Shown one piece after another: positions 11,190-18,320 of a stretch of 64,000 nucleotides of DNA; the stretch's first letter is position 1, and each line of letters opens with the position of its first letter. This stretch comes from Blastomonas aquatica (GTDB lineage Bacteria; Pseudomonadota; Alphaproteobacteria; Sphingomonadales; Sphingomonadaceae), in assembly GCF_014639875.1 (NCBI RefSeq), contig NZ_BMGD01000005.1, positions 248,001-312,000 of the forward strand. The letters are read 5' to 3'. The position numbers and the translations under genes are program-made. The notes below the pieces were generated by a model. It worked only from the letters and a program-made list of their open reading frames with translations, was not told the origin of the DNA and did no database searches.

Positions 11190-11507
11190 ATGAAGACCAT
11201 TTTTTCGATCGCATCGGTTGCCGCTCTCTCGCTGGCCCTGGCTGCTTGCGGCGCAGAAAACACCGAAGAAGCTGCAACCACCGAAGCAACTGCTGAAGAA
11301 GCTGCTGAAGCCGGCATGGAAGCTGCTGAAAACGCTGGCGACGCTGCTGCTGAAGCCACCGAAGCTGCTGGCGAAGCCACCGAAGCTGCTGCCGAAGGCG
11401 CTGTGAACGCTGCTGAAGGCGCTGCCGACACTGCCGCTGCCGCTGCTGGCGACGCCAAGGCTGCTGCTGCCGCTGCAGGCGATGCTGCCCAGAAGGCTGC
11501 TCAGTAA
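11190..11507 (+). CDS. Small Ala/Glu-rich lipoprotein, low complexity
   Basis: 105 aa. The start at ATG 11190 follows AGGACGG and gives a lipoprotein signal peptide ending in the lipobox LAAC (cysteine near residue 20). The mature part is almost only Ala, Glu, Thr and Gly, written largely with repeated GCTGCTGAA-like codon runs (11270-11500). It is therefore strongly helical and acidic at first, shifting to Ala/Lys near the C-terminus. No domain is recognised. Possible roles are a stress-type (LEA-like) or envelope-spacing protein, but this is speculation. It is followed at once by a second small lipoprotein gene. Confidence 0.8.
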   Translation: MKTIFSIASVAALSLALAACGAENTEEAATTEATAEEAAEAGMEAAENAGDAAAEATEAAGEATEAAAEGAVNAAEGAADTAAAAAGDAKAAAAAAGDAAQKAAQ

Positions 11508-11531
11508 GCGATGCATCGCTTCCCCGGAAGC

Positions 11532-11735
11532 ATGTTGAAGATACTGGCCGTCAGCGTTAGCGCGCTGGCGGCCATGTCGTGTGGGGCTGCGGACAATGAT
11601 CCTGGCCCGGGCGGAGTGACCGTGGGCGAGGCCCGTGCGCTCGACGAAGCCGCCGAGATGCTCGATGAGCGCAATGCCAACCCAGGTGGCACCGCCACTG
11701 AGCAGGCTCCGGCCAAAGCCGATCGGGCGCAATAG
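11532..11735 (+). CDS. Small putative lipoprotein
   Basis: 67 aa from ATG 11532, which has GGAAG just upstream; an alternative ATG at 11511 would add seven residues before the signal peptide. The N-terminus MLKILAVSVSALAAMSC has a hydrophobic core and a cysteine that could serve as lipidation site. The rest is acidic and rich in Ala, Gly and Pro, with a short helical middle (ARALDEAAEMLDERNA). No known family was recognised. The 24-base gap after the previous lipoprotein gene suggests one transcript. Confidence 0.6.
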   Translation: MLKILAVSVSALAAMSCGAADNDPGPGGVTVGEARALDEAAEMLDERNANPGGTATEQAPAKADRAQ

Positions 11736-11776
11736 TCCGGTATCGCCAGCGCCTGTATGGCGCTAACACTCGGCGC

Positions 11777-12577
11777 ATGACCGACACGCCCTCCAAAATG
11801 ACATACGCGCGCTATCTCGCGCTCGATTCGCTGCTCGATTGCCAGCATCCCATCTCGTCCGAGGACGACGAGATGCTGTTCATCATCATCCATCAGACCA
11901 AGGAGCTGTGGCTCAAGCAGATCATCCGCGAGCTGCAGATGGCCAATGCGCAGGTGGCCGGTGGCGCGCTGATCCCGGCCTACAAGGCGCTGGCGCGGGT
12001 CAGCCGGATCCAGGCGGTGATGACATTGAGCTGGGATATTTTATCGACGATGACGCCGAGCGACTACACCCGCTTCCGTGATGTGCTTGGCCCAAGCTCG
12101 GGTTTCCAGTCGGACCAGTTCCGCACGGTCGAATATCTGCTGGGGCTGAAGGACAAGGGGTTCATCAAATATCAGAACGACCGGCCTGAGGCGCAGGCGG
12201 CGATGGCGCAGGCACTTGCCAGCCCCAGCCTGTGGGACAATGCGATCGCGGCAGTCGCGCGGACAGGATTTGAGATTCCGCTCGAATTGCTCGAGCGCGA
12301 CTTTAGCCAGCCTTACACCCCTCATCCCGCGGTCGAGGACGCGTTCGTCGTCGTCTATGGCGACCCGGAGCGCTATTGGGACCTATATCAGCTTGCCGAA
12401 AAACTGGTCGATCTCGACGATGCGATGGCCGCCTGGCGGCACAAGCACGTGCTGACGGTCGAACGGATCATCGGCATGAAGCGGGGCACCGGTGGCACTG
12501 CAGGCGCGGCGTATCTGCACACGACCCTGGGCAAGCGCGCATTTCCGGAATTGTGGTCGCTGCGCACCCGGCTATAG
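11777..12577 (+). CDS. kynA: Tryptophan 2,3-dioxygenase
   Basis: 266 aa, all-helical heme enzyme that opens the indole ring of L-tryptophan to N-formylkynurenine, the first step of the kynurenine pathway. Substrate and heme regions are well kept: FIIIHQTKELW (His39 corresponds to the active-site distal His), TRFRDVLGPSSGFQSDQFR (Arg and Ser/Thr that bind the tryptophan carboxylate), and WRHKHVLTVERIIG with the proximal heme histidine near residue 225. The C-terminal GTGGTAGAAYL matches the family lid segment. No other kynurenine-pathway gene is adjacent; ubiA follows after 10 bases and may be cotranscribed by chance of layout. Confidence 0.95.
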   Translation: MTDTPSKMTYARYLALDSLLDCQHPISSEDDEMLFIIIHQTKELWLKQIIRELQMANAQVAGGALIPAYKALARVSRIQAVMTLSWDILSTMTPSDYTRFRDVLGPSSGFQSDQFRTVEYLLGLKDKGFIKYQNDRPEAQAAMAQALASPSLWDNAIAAVARTGFEIPLELLERDFSQPYTPHPAVEDAFVVVYGDPERYWDLYQLAEKLVDLDDAMAAWRHKHVLTVERIIGMKRGTGGTAGAAYLHTTLGKRAFPELWSLRTRL

Positions 12578-12587
12578 GTTCGAGCCC

Positions 12588-13496
12588 ATGACCAGCGCTC
12601 CCTTGCCCGACACCGAAACCCGCGGCCTGCTGGCCATGCTGCCTGCCGGCGCGAAGCCTTATGCGATGCTGGCGCGGTTCGATCGGCCGATTGGCTGGTG
12701 GTTGCTGTATTGGCCCTGTGCCTATGCGCTGGCGCTGGCAGGCGGACTTGTCACCCATTGGCCGTTGCTCGCCTGGATGCTGCTGGGGGCGATCGCGATG
12801 CGCGGAGCGGGGTGCGTGTATAACGATATCGTCGACCGCGATCTCGATGCGCAGGTCGAGCGCACCCGTGGTCGTCCGCTGGCGAGCGGAGCGGTCAGCC
12901 TCAAGGCGGCATGGGCCTGGCTGCTGGCGCTCTGCCTGATCGGGCTGGCAGTGCTGGTGCAGCTCAATCTGGTCGCCGCCCTGATCGCGATCGGATCGCT
13001 GGCCCTGGTTGCCGCTTATCCGTTCATGAAGCGCATCACCTGGTGGCCGCAAGCCTGGCTGGGGCTGGTGTTCAGTTGGGGCGCGCTGGTCGCATGGGCG
13101 GCTGTCGCAGGTTCGGTGCCGCTCGCTGGGCTGCTGCTGTACGCAGGCTGCGTGGCTTGGGTGATCGGGTACGACACGATCTATGCACTGCAGGATGTCG
13201 AGGATGACGCATTGGTCGGGATCCGGTCGAGCGCCCGGGCGCTGGGCGCGGCGGTCAAGCCCGGGGTCGGGCTGTGTTATGCGCTGACTTTGGGATTATG
13301 GGCTGCGGCGATCTGGACCGTGCGGCCCGACTGGCTGGCGCTGGCCGCGTTGCTGCCGGTGGCTGCGCATCTTGTCTGGCAGGTGGTGAGCCTGCGGCCC
13401 TCCGACCCGCAGGACCCGCTCGCCAAATTCCGCAGCAACCGCAACGCCGGGCTGCTGGCGTTCCTGGCGTTCGCTACGGTTGGGCTTGCGGGCTAG
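12588..13496 (+). CDS. ubiA: 4-hydroxybenzoate polyprenyltransferase
   Basis: 302 aa membrane-bound prenyltransferase that attaches the polyprenyl tail to 4-hydroxybenzoate in ubiquinone synthesis. Both aspartate-rich motifs that bind Mg-prenyl diphosphate are present: NDIVDRDLDAQVERTRGRPL (near residues 81-100) and YDTIYALQDVEDDALVGIRS (near 194-213). About eight to nine membrane segments can be drawn. I chose ATG 12588, since the upstream open frame overlaps the dioxygenase gene and shows no similarity. Length fits the family. Confidence 0.95.
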   Translation: MTSAPLPDTETRGLLAMLPAGAKPYAMLARFDRPIGWWLLYWPCAYALALAGGLVTHWPLLAWMLLGAIAMRGAGCVYNDIVDRDLDAQVERTRGRPLASGAVSLKAAWAWLLALCLIGLAVLVQLNLVAALIAIGSLALVAAYPFMKRITWWPQAWLGLVFSWGALVAWAAVAGSVPLAGLLLYAGCVAWVIGYDTIYALQDVEDDALVGIRSSARALGAAVKPGVGLCYALTLGLWAAAIWTVRPDWLALAALLPVAAHLVWQVVSLRPSDPQDPLAKFRSNRNAGLLAFLAFATVGLAG

Positions 13497-13498
13497 GG

Positions 13499-13515
13499 AT
13501 TACCCGCAAGGTAAT
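13499..13515. promoter_or_regulatory. Inverted repeat upstream of the XRE regulator
   Basis: ATTACC (13499-13504) and GGTAAT (13510-13515) form perfect 6-base arms around CGCAA, 35 bases before the regulator's ATG. Position and size fit an autoregulatory operator for the HTH protein encoded next; no experimental basis is available from sequence. Confidence 0.4.
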
Positions 13516-13550
13516 GGTTCTGCTTCTGCATCGGGGATAGGATCGGGGGC

Positions 13551-14351
13551 ATGCAGCAGGACACCCGCACCCCCGAACCCGCCGGACAGCAATTGCGCCA
13601 GTGGCGCGAGCGCCGCCGCCTGAGCCAGCTGCAACTCGCGCTCGAGGTCGAGATGTCGACCCGGCATCTGAGTTTTGTCGAAACCGGGCGTGCCCAGCCC
13701 AGCCGTGACCTGATCATTCGCCTGGCCGACTATCTCGATATTCCGCTGCGCGCGCGTAACCAGATCCTGCTCGCCGCAGGCCTGGCGCCCGAGTTCGAGG
13801 AGACGGGGCTCAGTGCGCCCGAGATGGCCGATGCGCTCGCGGCGGTCGAGCACCTGCTCAAGGCGCACGAACCGTTCCCCGCACTCGCGGTCGATCGGCA
13901 CTGGAACATGGTCGCGGCCAATGGCGCGCTGGCGCTGTTGACCGAACAGATTGCGCCGCACCTGCTGGTGCCCCCGATCAATGTGCTGCGGCTGGCGCTG
14001 CATCCCGAAGGGCTGGCACCGCAGATCGTCAATTACGAGCAATGGCGTGGGTACATCCTGCACCGGCTCGACCGCGATATCGAAATGACCTCCGATGCGG
14101 GGCTGGCCGCGCTGCGCGACGAACTGGCAGGGTATCAGGGTTCGGCCAACGACAATGCGGCCGAGGGTCGCGCGCCGATCGCGCTGCCGCTGGTGATCGA
14201 CACCGTGGCGGGGCGGCTTTCGTTCATGACCACCGTGACGGTCTTTGGCACGCCGCGTGACATCACGCTGTCCGAGCTGGCGCTCGAGACGTTCTTTCCC
14301 GCCGACGCGCACACCATGGCGGTGCTGCGATCGCTGGGCGGCGGTGGATGA
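13551..14351 (+). CDS. XRE-family regulator with MmyB-like domain
   Basis: 266 aa. Residues about 12-70 are a Cro/C1-type helix-turn-helix (LRQWRERRRLSQLQLALEVEMS, with the second helix STRHLSFVETGRAQPS). The remaining 180 residues match the MmyB-like PAS-related ligand-binding domain common in actinobacterial and alphaproteobacterial regulators (ALAVDRHWNMVAANGAL, LRLALHPEGLAP, NYEQWRGYIL). These proteins often control a neighbouring short-chain dehydrogenase gene and may bind fatty acids, but no such neighbour is present here. The inverted repeat at 13499 may be its own operator. Confidence 0.88.
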   Translation: MQQDTRTPEPAGQQLRQWRERRRLSQLQLALEVEMSTRHLSFVETGRAQPSRDLIIRLADYLDIPLRARNQILLAAGLAPEFEETGLSAPEMADALAAVEHLLKAHEPFPALAVDRHWNMVAANGALALLTEQIAPHLLVPPINVLRLALHPEGLAPQIVNYEQWRGYILHRLDRDIEMTSDAGLAALRDELAGYQGSANDNAAEGRAPIALPLVIDTVAGRLSFMTTVTVFGTPRDITLSELALETFFPADAHTMAVLRSLGGGG

Positions 14352-14364
14352 AGGTGGAAGGGGA

Positions 14365-14407
14365 GAGGCAGGGCGGTGCGAGACCTGTGAAGCGACCGCC
14401 CTGCCTT
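14365..14407 (+). terminator. Hairpin after the XRE regulator gene
   Basis: A perfect stem, GGCAGGGCGGT (14367-14377) with ACCGCCCTGCC (14395-14405), extended by A-T at 14366/14406, and a 17-base loop. It starts 14 bases after the stop codon. There is only a weak T run after it, so it may be a terminator or an mRNA 3'-end stabiliser. Confidence 0.5.
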
Positions 14408-14624
14408 ATCAGTGTAGACAACTGTACCATGACCTGAGCAGGCCGCGTGCCAGTCCAGGCATTGCATGGCAGATCATACGGTTAGATCGTTAACGAAACC
14501 TTGCTCGTGTCGGCTCCTGTAAAATTCTCCGACAGGGGGAGCGTGGTTAGCAAAACCCTAAAGTTGCGCCATGAGCAGCCGTTTAGTGTCTGGTCCACAC
14601 CAGCCATGCAAAGGAGATGCAGCG

Positions 14625-14870
14625 ATGATCGGAATTCTGGCGCAGAAGGGCCTTGGCCTATTCAACCGCAACGCCATGCAGCCTTCGCCCGATCGCGAGC
14701 GACTGATCGGACTGCTCGATCTGCTGGTCGACGAATGTGACCGCGAGGCGGACCTGATTGACGACGTCACCTTGCTGCCCGATCGCTATTACTCGCTCGC
14801 CCGCGCGGCCGCGCAGGGACATTACCGGATCGAGCCCGAGCGGATTGCCGAGCGATTGCTGCGTCACTGA
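14625..14870 (+). CDS. Small protein with FlgM-like C-terminal segment
   Basis: 81 aa. ATG 14625 was chosen because AAGGAGA (14611-14617) lies at ideal spacing. The body is helical; the last part, RYYSLARAAAQGHYRIEPERIAERLL, has the same spacing pattern as the sigma-28-binding end of FlgM anti-sigma factors (lR-x-x-I-x-x-G-x-Y-x-I-x-P-e-x-I-A-e-x-L). The central IGLLDLLVDECDREADLIDD is acidic. No flagellar genes are visible in the window, so FlgM function is not supported by context, and the likeness may only reflect a common helix pattern. Otherwise unrecognised. Confidence 0.6.
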   Translation: MIGILAQKGLGLFNRNAMQPSPDRERLIGLLDLLVDECDREADLIDDVTLLPDRYYSLARAAAQGHYRIEPERIAERLLRH

Positions 14871-14943
14871 TGGTGGCGGGCGGCAGGCAGCATTGTCGTT
14901 TTCGCGCTTGGCAGCGCGTGCCTGATCGGCGATGACATGGTGC

Positions 14944-15771
14944 ATGGCTGATCCTGTTCCCGTTTCATCAGACCCTGATGCGCTGACCATCGACCCGAAG
15001 ACCGGTGAGCTGCTTCCCGAAGCCACGCCTGCTGCCACGATCATCGTTTTTCGCGAACCGCGGTTTGGTGGTGCTCCCGAACTGCTGATGGTCGAGCGCT
15101 CGGCACAGATGGTCTTTGCCGGTGGCGCGGTGGTCTTTCCGGGTGGCCGGGTCGACCCTGACGATCATGCCCTGGCCCGGTCGCTGGACCATACCCTGGA
15201 ACCTGACGAGGCCGCCGCACGGATTGCCGCCATTCGCGAGACGATCGAGGAAACCGGCCTCGGTATCGGTTTTGCAGACTCGCCGCAGGGTGATGCGCTG
15301 GCACGCGCGCGCGCGGCGATGCACGCAGGGGCGGTGTTTTCCGATCTGGTGCGCGAATGCGGCTGGAGGTTCGATCTGGCCGCGATGACGCCGTTCACCC
15401 GTTGGCGCCCCCCGTTCAACAACCACCGGGTGTTCGATACCCGTTTCTATATCGCGCAGTGCGAAAGCCACGACCATATCGTAGAGGTCGATGCGACCGA
15501 GAACCGGCACCTGTTCTGGGCTACTGCCGCACAAGCACTGGCCATGGCCGAAGAGGGCAAGGTCAAGCTCATCTTCCCGACGCGGCGCAATCTGGAGCGC
15601 CTGGCGCAGTTCAGCAGCATCAGCCAGGCGCGCGAACACTTGGCGCAATACCCATCGCGGATGATCATGCCGTATATCGAGGATCGCGGAGGCCAGCAGC
15701 ATCTGTGCATCCCGGATGGTCTTGGCTATCCGGTGACAAGCGAGCCGCTCAGCGGGGCCATGCGCACCTAA
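14944..15771 (+). CDS. Nudix hydrolase, NUDT7/NUDT19-like
   Basis: About 275 aa. It has GGAVVFPGGRVDPDDH followed, after an insertion, by RETIEETGLGIG. This is the Nudix helix (REUxEExGU) with a longer spacer than the classical box, as seen in CoA-hydrolysing NUDT7/19 relatives. Such enzymes cut nucleoside diphosphates linked to another group, here perhaps CoA derivatives. The second half (FTRWRPPFNNHRVFDTRFYIA, then ENRHLFWATAAQAL) matches the long-form family. A start four codons upstream (ATG 14932) is also possible. Confidence 0.82.
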   Translation: MADPVPVSSDPDALTIDPKTGELLPEATPAATIIVFREPRFGGAPELLMVERSAQMVFAGGAVVFPGGRVDPDDHALARSLDHTLEPDEAAARIAAIRETIEETGLGIGFADSPQGDALARARAAMHAGAVFSDLVRECGWRFDLAAMTPFTRWRPPFNNHRVFDTRFYIAQCESHDHIVEVDATENRHLFWATAAQALAMAEEGKVKLIFPTRRNLERLAQFSSISQAREHLAQYPSRMIMPYIEDRGGQQHLCIPDGLGYPVTSEPLSGAMRT

Positions 15772-15795
15772 ATGGTATAAATCAGGCGGCGTGGC

Positions 15796-15821
15796 GGAAC
15801 CTCGGCCGGACTGACTGCGTA
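15796..15821 (+). promoter_or_regulatory. Candidate EcfG-type promoter of the DUF1328 gene
   Basis: GGAAC at 15796-15800 is followed, 17 bases later, by CGTA at 15818-15821, one mismatch from the GGAAC-N16/17-CGTT consensus of alphaproteobacterial general-stress promoters. It lies about 30 bases before the DUF1328 start codon. Confidence 0.5.
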
Positions 15822-15849
15822 ACCCGTTCATCCCAACCGGAGATGAACC

Positions 15850-16017
15850 ATGTTGCAATATGCCCTTATCTTTCTGATCGTCGCCGTCGTCGCTGGCGTG
15901 CTGGGCTTTGGCGGCATCGCCGGAGCATCGGCTGGAATCGCCAAGATCCTTTTCTTCCTGTTCCTGCTGTTTCTGGTGATCAGTCTGGTCATGCACCTAG
16001 TGCGTGGTCGAGGCTGA
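15850..16017 (+). CDS. DUF1328 small membrane protein
   Basis: 55 aa with two membrane segments: [22 protein letters not shown] and, after GASAGIAKI, a second very hydrophobic helix ending MHLVRGRG. This is the complete DUF1328 (YtjA-like) pattern, including the [20 protein letters not shown] core. Function is unknown; members are often induced in stationary phase or stress. CCGGAGATGAACC gives a GGAG ribosome site. A strong terminator follows 20 bases after the stop codon, so it is a single-gene unit, apparently with its own stress-type promoter. Confidence 0.88.
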   Translation: MLQYALIFLIVAVVAGVLGFGGIAGASAGIAKILFFLFLLFLVISLVMHLVRGRG

Positions 16018-16036
16018 GTAAGCCAAAGCATCCCAC

Positions 16037-16067
16037 AAAAAAGGCCCGGAGCGATCCGGGCCTTTTT
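16037..16067. terminator. Rho-independent terminator, bidirectional
   Basis: Stem AAGGCCCGGA (16041-16050) with TCCGGGCCTT (16055-16064), loop GCGA, followed by T residues on the plus strand and preceded by A residues, giving T residues on the minus strand. It serves both the DUF1328 gene (+) and the entericidin-like gene (-), which converge here. Confidence 0.9.
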
Positions 16068-16091
16068 CGTTTCAGCATTCACCGAAGACGA

Positions 16092-16229
16092 TCAGTCGAT
16101 CGCGCGCTCGGCAGCCTTGCCGACCGACTCAACGTCGCGGCCAGCACCCTTGACGGTGTTGCACGCCGAAAGCACGGTTGCGATAAGACCAGCGGCCACG
16201 ATGATGCGGAAAGACTTGGTGCGATTCAT
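16092..16229 (-). CDS. Entericidin-like small lipoprotein
   Basis: 45 aa. The signal peptide MNRTKSFRIIVAAGLIATVL ends in a lipobox SAC at residues 21-23, and the mature part CNTVKGAGRDVESVGKAAE has the entericidin A/B pattern (C-N-T-x-x-G-x-G-x-D-x-x-x-x-G-x-x-x). In E. coli entericidins are small envelope lipoproteins with an antidote/toxin relation; here only one copy is visible, as in many Alphaproteobacteria, where its job is unclear. GAAGGG precedes the start by about 7 bases. Confidence 0.88.
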   Translation of the reverse strand: MNRTKSFRIIVAAGLIATVLSACNTVKGAGRDVESVGKAAERAID

Positions 16230-16328
16230 GTTTATAACCCTTCGTTTTCAATAACGTGATGCCGTTTTAGGGCGGCATGACCCGCTCATCTACGCAGCGC
16301 AAGGCCGAAGGTTGCTGACAAATAAAGC

Positions 16329-16353
16329 GGAACCATCGTGCGTACGGCGGGTT
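16329..16353 (+). promoter_or_regulatory. Candidate EcfG-type promoter of ecfG
   Basis: GGAAC at 16329-16333, a 16-base spacer, then GGTT at 16350-16353 (consensus CGTT). It lies about 110 bases upstream of the sigma factor start codon, and would make the sigma factor autoregulated, as is common for EcfG. Confidence 0.5.
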
Positions 16354-16461
16354 GTTGGAAAGTGGGCTGCATGCTGGCGCGCTGCAAAGTCGTGCCGTTC
16401 ATCATGCCCCACCAGAACCAATCACGCTGCTTTTGGGGGCAGCTATCGAGAGGCGCACGCG

Positions 16462-17130
16462 ATGACGACCAACCAGGACCAGACGACGCAACATGAAGCT
16501 GTCGAAGTCGAGGCAACCGTTCCAGAGGTTATCGTGCCTCTCGACGATGCCACCTTCAAGCAGCGGCTTGCGGCAACCATCCCGCATCTGCGAGCCTTCG
16601 GCTACAGCCTGTGCGGCAAGATGGATCTGGCCGATGATCTGGTTCAGGACACCATGCTCAAGGCATGGGCGGCCAGGGCTCGCTTCCGTCCAGACACCTC
16701 AATGCGTGCATGGACCTTCGTTATTCTGCGTAACTGCTACATCTCGCAGATGCGCCGCAACAAGTTTACAGCGCCCTATGACGAAGGCGTTGCCGAGCGC
16801 ACGCTGACCTCGAATTCCGATCAGCAGGCACCGTTGCATCTTGAAGACGTCCGGATGGCGTTGATGCAACTGGGCGAAGACCAGCGCGAGGCGATCATTC
16901 TGGTTGGTGCCGGTGGTTTCTCCTATGAAGAGGCGGCTGAAATCTGCGATTGCGCGGTCGGCACGATGAAAAGCCGGGTATCACGTGCACGGGCTGCCCT
17001 GTTGGCGATGCTTGATGGTGATTCGCCCATCGGGACCCGTCGTCAGCGCAATTCGGCTGACGAGGCGATGAGCGACATTCTGGGAACTTTGGACCGTCTG
17101 AGCGAGGGCGTCACGGCGCTGGCCGCTTGA
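16462..17130 (+). CDS. ecfG: EcfG-family RNA polymerase sigma factor (general stress)
   Basis: 222 aa from ATG 16462; the open frame continues upstream but without similarity. Region 2 (HLRAFGYSLCGKMDLADDL, then FRPDTSMRAWTFVILRNCYI) and region 4 (LGEDQREAIILVGAGGFSYEEAAEICDC, then VGTMKSRVSRAR) match ECF15/EcfG proteins; the VGAGGFSYEEAAEIC stretch is characteristic. EcfG directs RNA polymerase to general-stress promoters and is held inactive by NepR until PhyR is phosphorylated. A NepR-like gene follows 169 bases downstream, but no PhyR gene is in the window, unlike the usual phyR-nepR-ecfG locus. The acidic N-terminal 30 residues are an extension of unclear role. Confidence 0.9.
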   Translation: MTTNQDQTTQHEAVEVEATVPEVIVPLDDATFKQRLAATIPHLRAFGYSLCGKMDLADDLVQDTMLKAWAARARFRPDTSMRAWTFVILRNCYISQMRRNKFTAPYDEGVAERTLTSNSDQQAPLHLEDVRMALMQLGEDQREAIILVGAGGFSYEEAAEICDCAVGTMKSRVSRARAALLAMLDGDSPIGTRRQRNSADEAMSDILGTLDRLSEGVTALAA

Positions 17131-17299
17131 TAGGCTCGATCCGGCCCGGAGCCGGACACGTCGCATCGCCCGCTCGTGATTATGTGCAACCAAAAACGTC
17201 GATGGACGTCCTCTTGTTACGAAATGGCCAATTTGGCCGGAATGGGAAGTGAAGACAGTGCGCGGTGCCAGTTCCCTAGATCATCTGGAGGAGTCCGCC

Positions 17300-17461
17300 A
17301 TGCATACGTCTGGTTTTGATCCACTGGTGATGCGTCAGGCGCGCATCGGTCGGAGCCTGCGTGAAGCTTATGATTGCGTGACCGGGAGCCCACTTCCCGA
17401 CCAGTTCGAATCGCTGCTCAACGAGTTAGACAAGATCAGTGCGCCTGTTGGGTCTCGGTAA
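17300..17461 (+). CDS. nepR: NepR-type anti-sigma factor
   Basis: 53 aa from ATG 17300, with TGGAGGAG just upstream. The core IGRSLREAYDCVTGSPLPDQ followed by FESLLNELD matches the NepR family pattern (iGxxLRxxYdxvxxxPxPdxFxxLLxxLd), which binds EcfG and, on stress, the sigma-like domain of phosphorylated PhyR. It is shorter than usual at both ends, which may mean a paralogue tuned to a particular sigma factor. It lies downstream of ecfG in the same direction; the intervening 169 bases suggest a promoter of its own. Confidence 0.8.
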   Translation: MHTSGFDPLVMRQARIGRSLREAYDCVTGSPLPDQFESLLNELDKISAPVGSR

Positions 17462-17560
17462 CGCAACCAATATATCATTGACGAATGCCAAGACCGTCCG
17501 GTCCCATCAGGGCCTGGGCGGTTTTTCGTAGCTGGCGTTGACCGACCGGTTCATTATGCA

Positions 17561-17597
17561 AAAAGGGCCGCGATCCGGTGCGGATCGCGGCCCTTTT
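17561..17597. terminator. Rho-independent terminator, bidirectional
   Basis: A perfect 17-base stem: arms 17561-17577 (AAAAGGGCCGCGATCCG) and 17581-17597, with loop GTG. It lies between nepR (+) and dps (-), which converge, and carries A/T tracts at both ends, so it can end transcripts from either side. Confidence 0.92.
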
Positions 17598-17617
17598 CAA
17601 GGGATGCGAGTTGATCG

Positions 17618-18130
17618 TTAGCTGATCAATGCACGCAGCATCCAGGCGCTTTCTTCGTGCTTGCCGATCCGTGCGGTCAGCAGGTCGGCAGTGAACACAT
17701 CATCGGCATCCTCGGCGATCTCGACAAATTCACGCATGCGCTTGGCGATCGCTTCGTTGTCGGTGATCAGGCCCTTGAGCATGGCATCTGCCTGCGACGG
17801 GGTTTCGCTCGAATCGACAACCGAAAGCTTGGTGTAATCACCAAATGATGCAGGTGCGATATGCCCCAGCGCGCGAATGCGCTCTGCGATCACGTCGGCT
17901 GCAGCGTGCAGATCCTCATATTGCACTTCGGTCAGCTTGTGGACGCTGTAAAAGGCTGGACCAACGATGTTCCAGTGAACGCCGAGGGTCTTGAGATACA
18001 GCGAATAGGTATCCGCCAGACCGTGTTGAAGCGCCTTGGCGACTTCTTTGCGATCCTTGGCCTCTATGCCGGTGTTGACGTTATCCTTCGGGGTGTTGGC
18101 CTTGGTCGGGGCTTTGGCTGTAGTTGCCAT
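17618..18130 (-). CDS. dps: Dps/ferritin-like DNA-protecting protein
   Basis: 170 aa. After a basic, flexible N-terminus (ATTAKAPTKANTPKD) comes the ferritin-like four-helix fold with the dinuclear ferroxidase residues of Dps: TLGVHWNIVGPAFYSVHKL and YEDLHAAADVIAERIRALG, which includes the conserved His, Asp and Glu positions shared between subunits. Dps forms 12-mers that store iron, use H2O2 and coat DNA in stressed cells. ATG 18130 is preceded by AGGAGG; the open frame upstream is not used. A GGAAC-N16-CGTA promoter lies upstream, so control by the general-stress sigma factor is likely. Confidence 0.93.
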   Translation of the reverse strand: MATTAKAPTKANTPKDNVNTGIEAKDRKEVAKALQHGLADTYSLYLKTLGVHWNIVGPAFYSVHKLTEVQYEDLHAAADVIAERIRALGHIAPASFGDYTKLSVVDSSETPSQADAMLKGLITDNEAIAKRMREFVEIAEDADDVFTADLLTARIGKHEESAWMLRALIS

Positions 18131-18201
18131 CTCGTGTCCTCCTGTTTTGAATGCGAAACAAAGTGATCCTTGCGCGGCAGCAAGAACCTTTCCCAATTTC
18201 C

Positions 18202-18226
18202 TACGCTCTATTGGACCGACAGTTCC
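18202..18226 (-). promoter_or_regulatory. Candidate EcfG-type promoter of dps
   Basis: On the minus strand GGAAC (18226-18222), 16 bases, then CGTA (18205-18202), one mismatch from the EcfG consensus. It is about 75 bases upstream of the dps start codon. Confidence 0.6.
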
Positions 18227-18320
18227 CCTTGCTTTCCGGGAATCTCCGGAGAGGACAGGCAGCACGTGAACCCTTGACAGATGGCACCAAATAGAAGCTA
18301 ACTATTGCAGGAGCGGGGCC

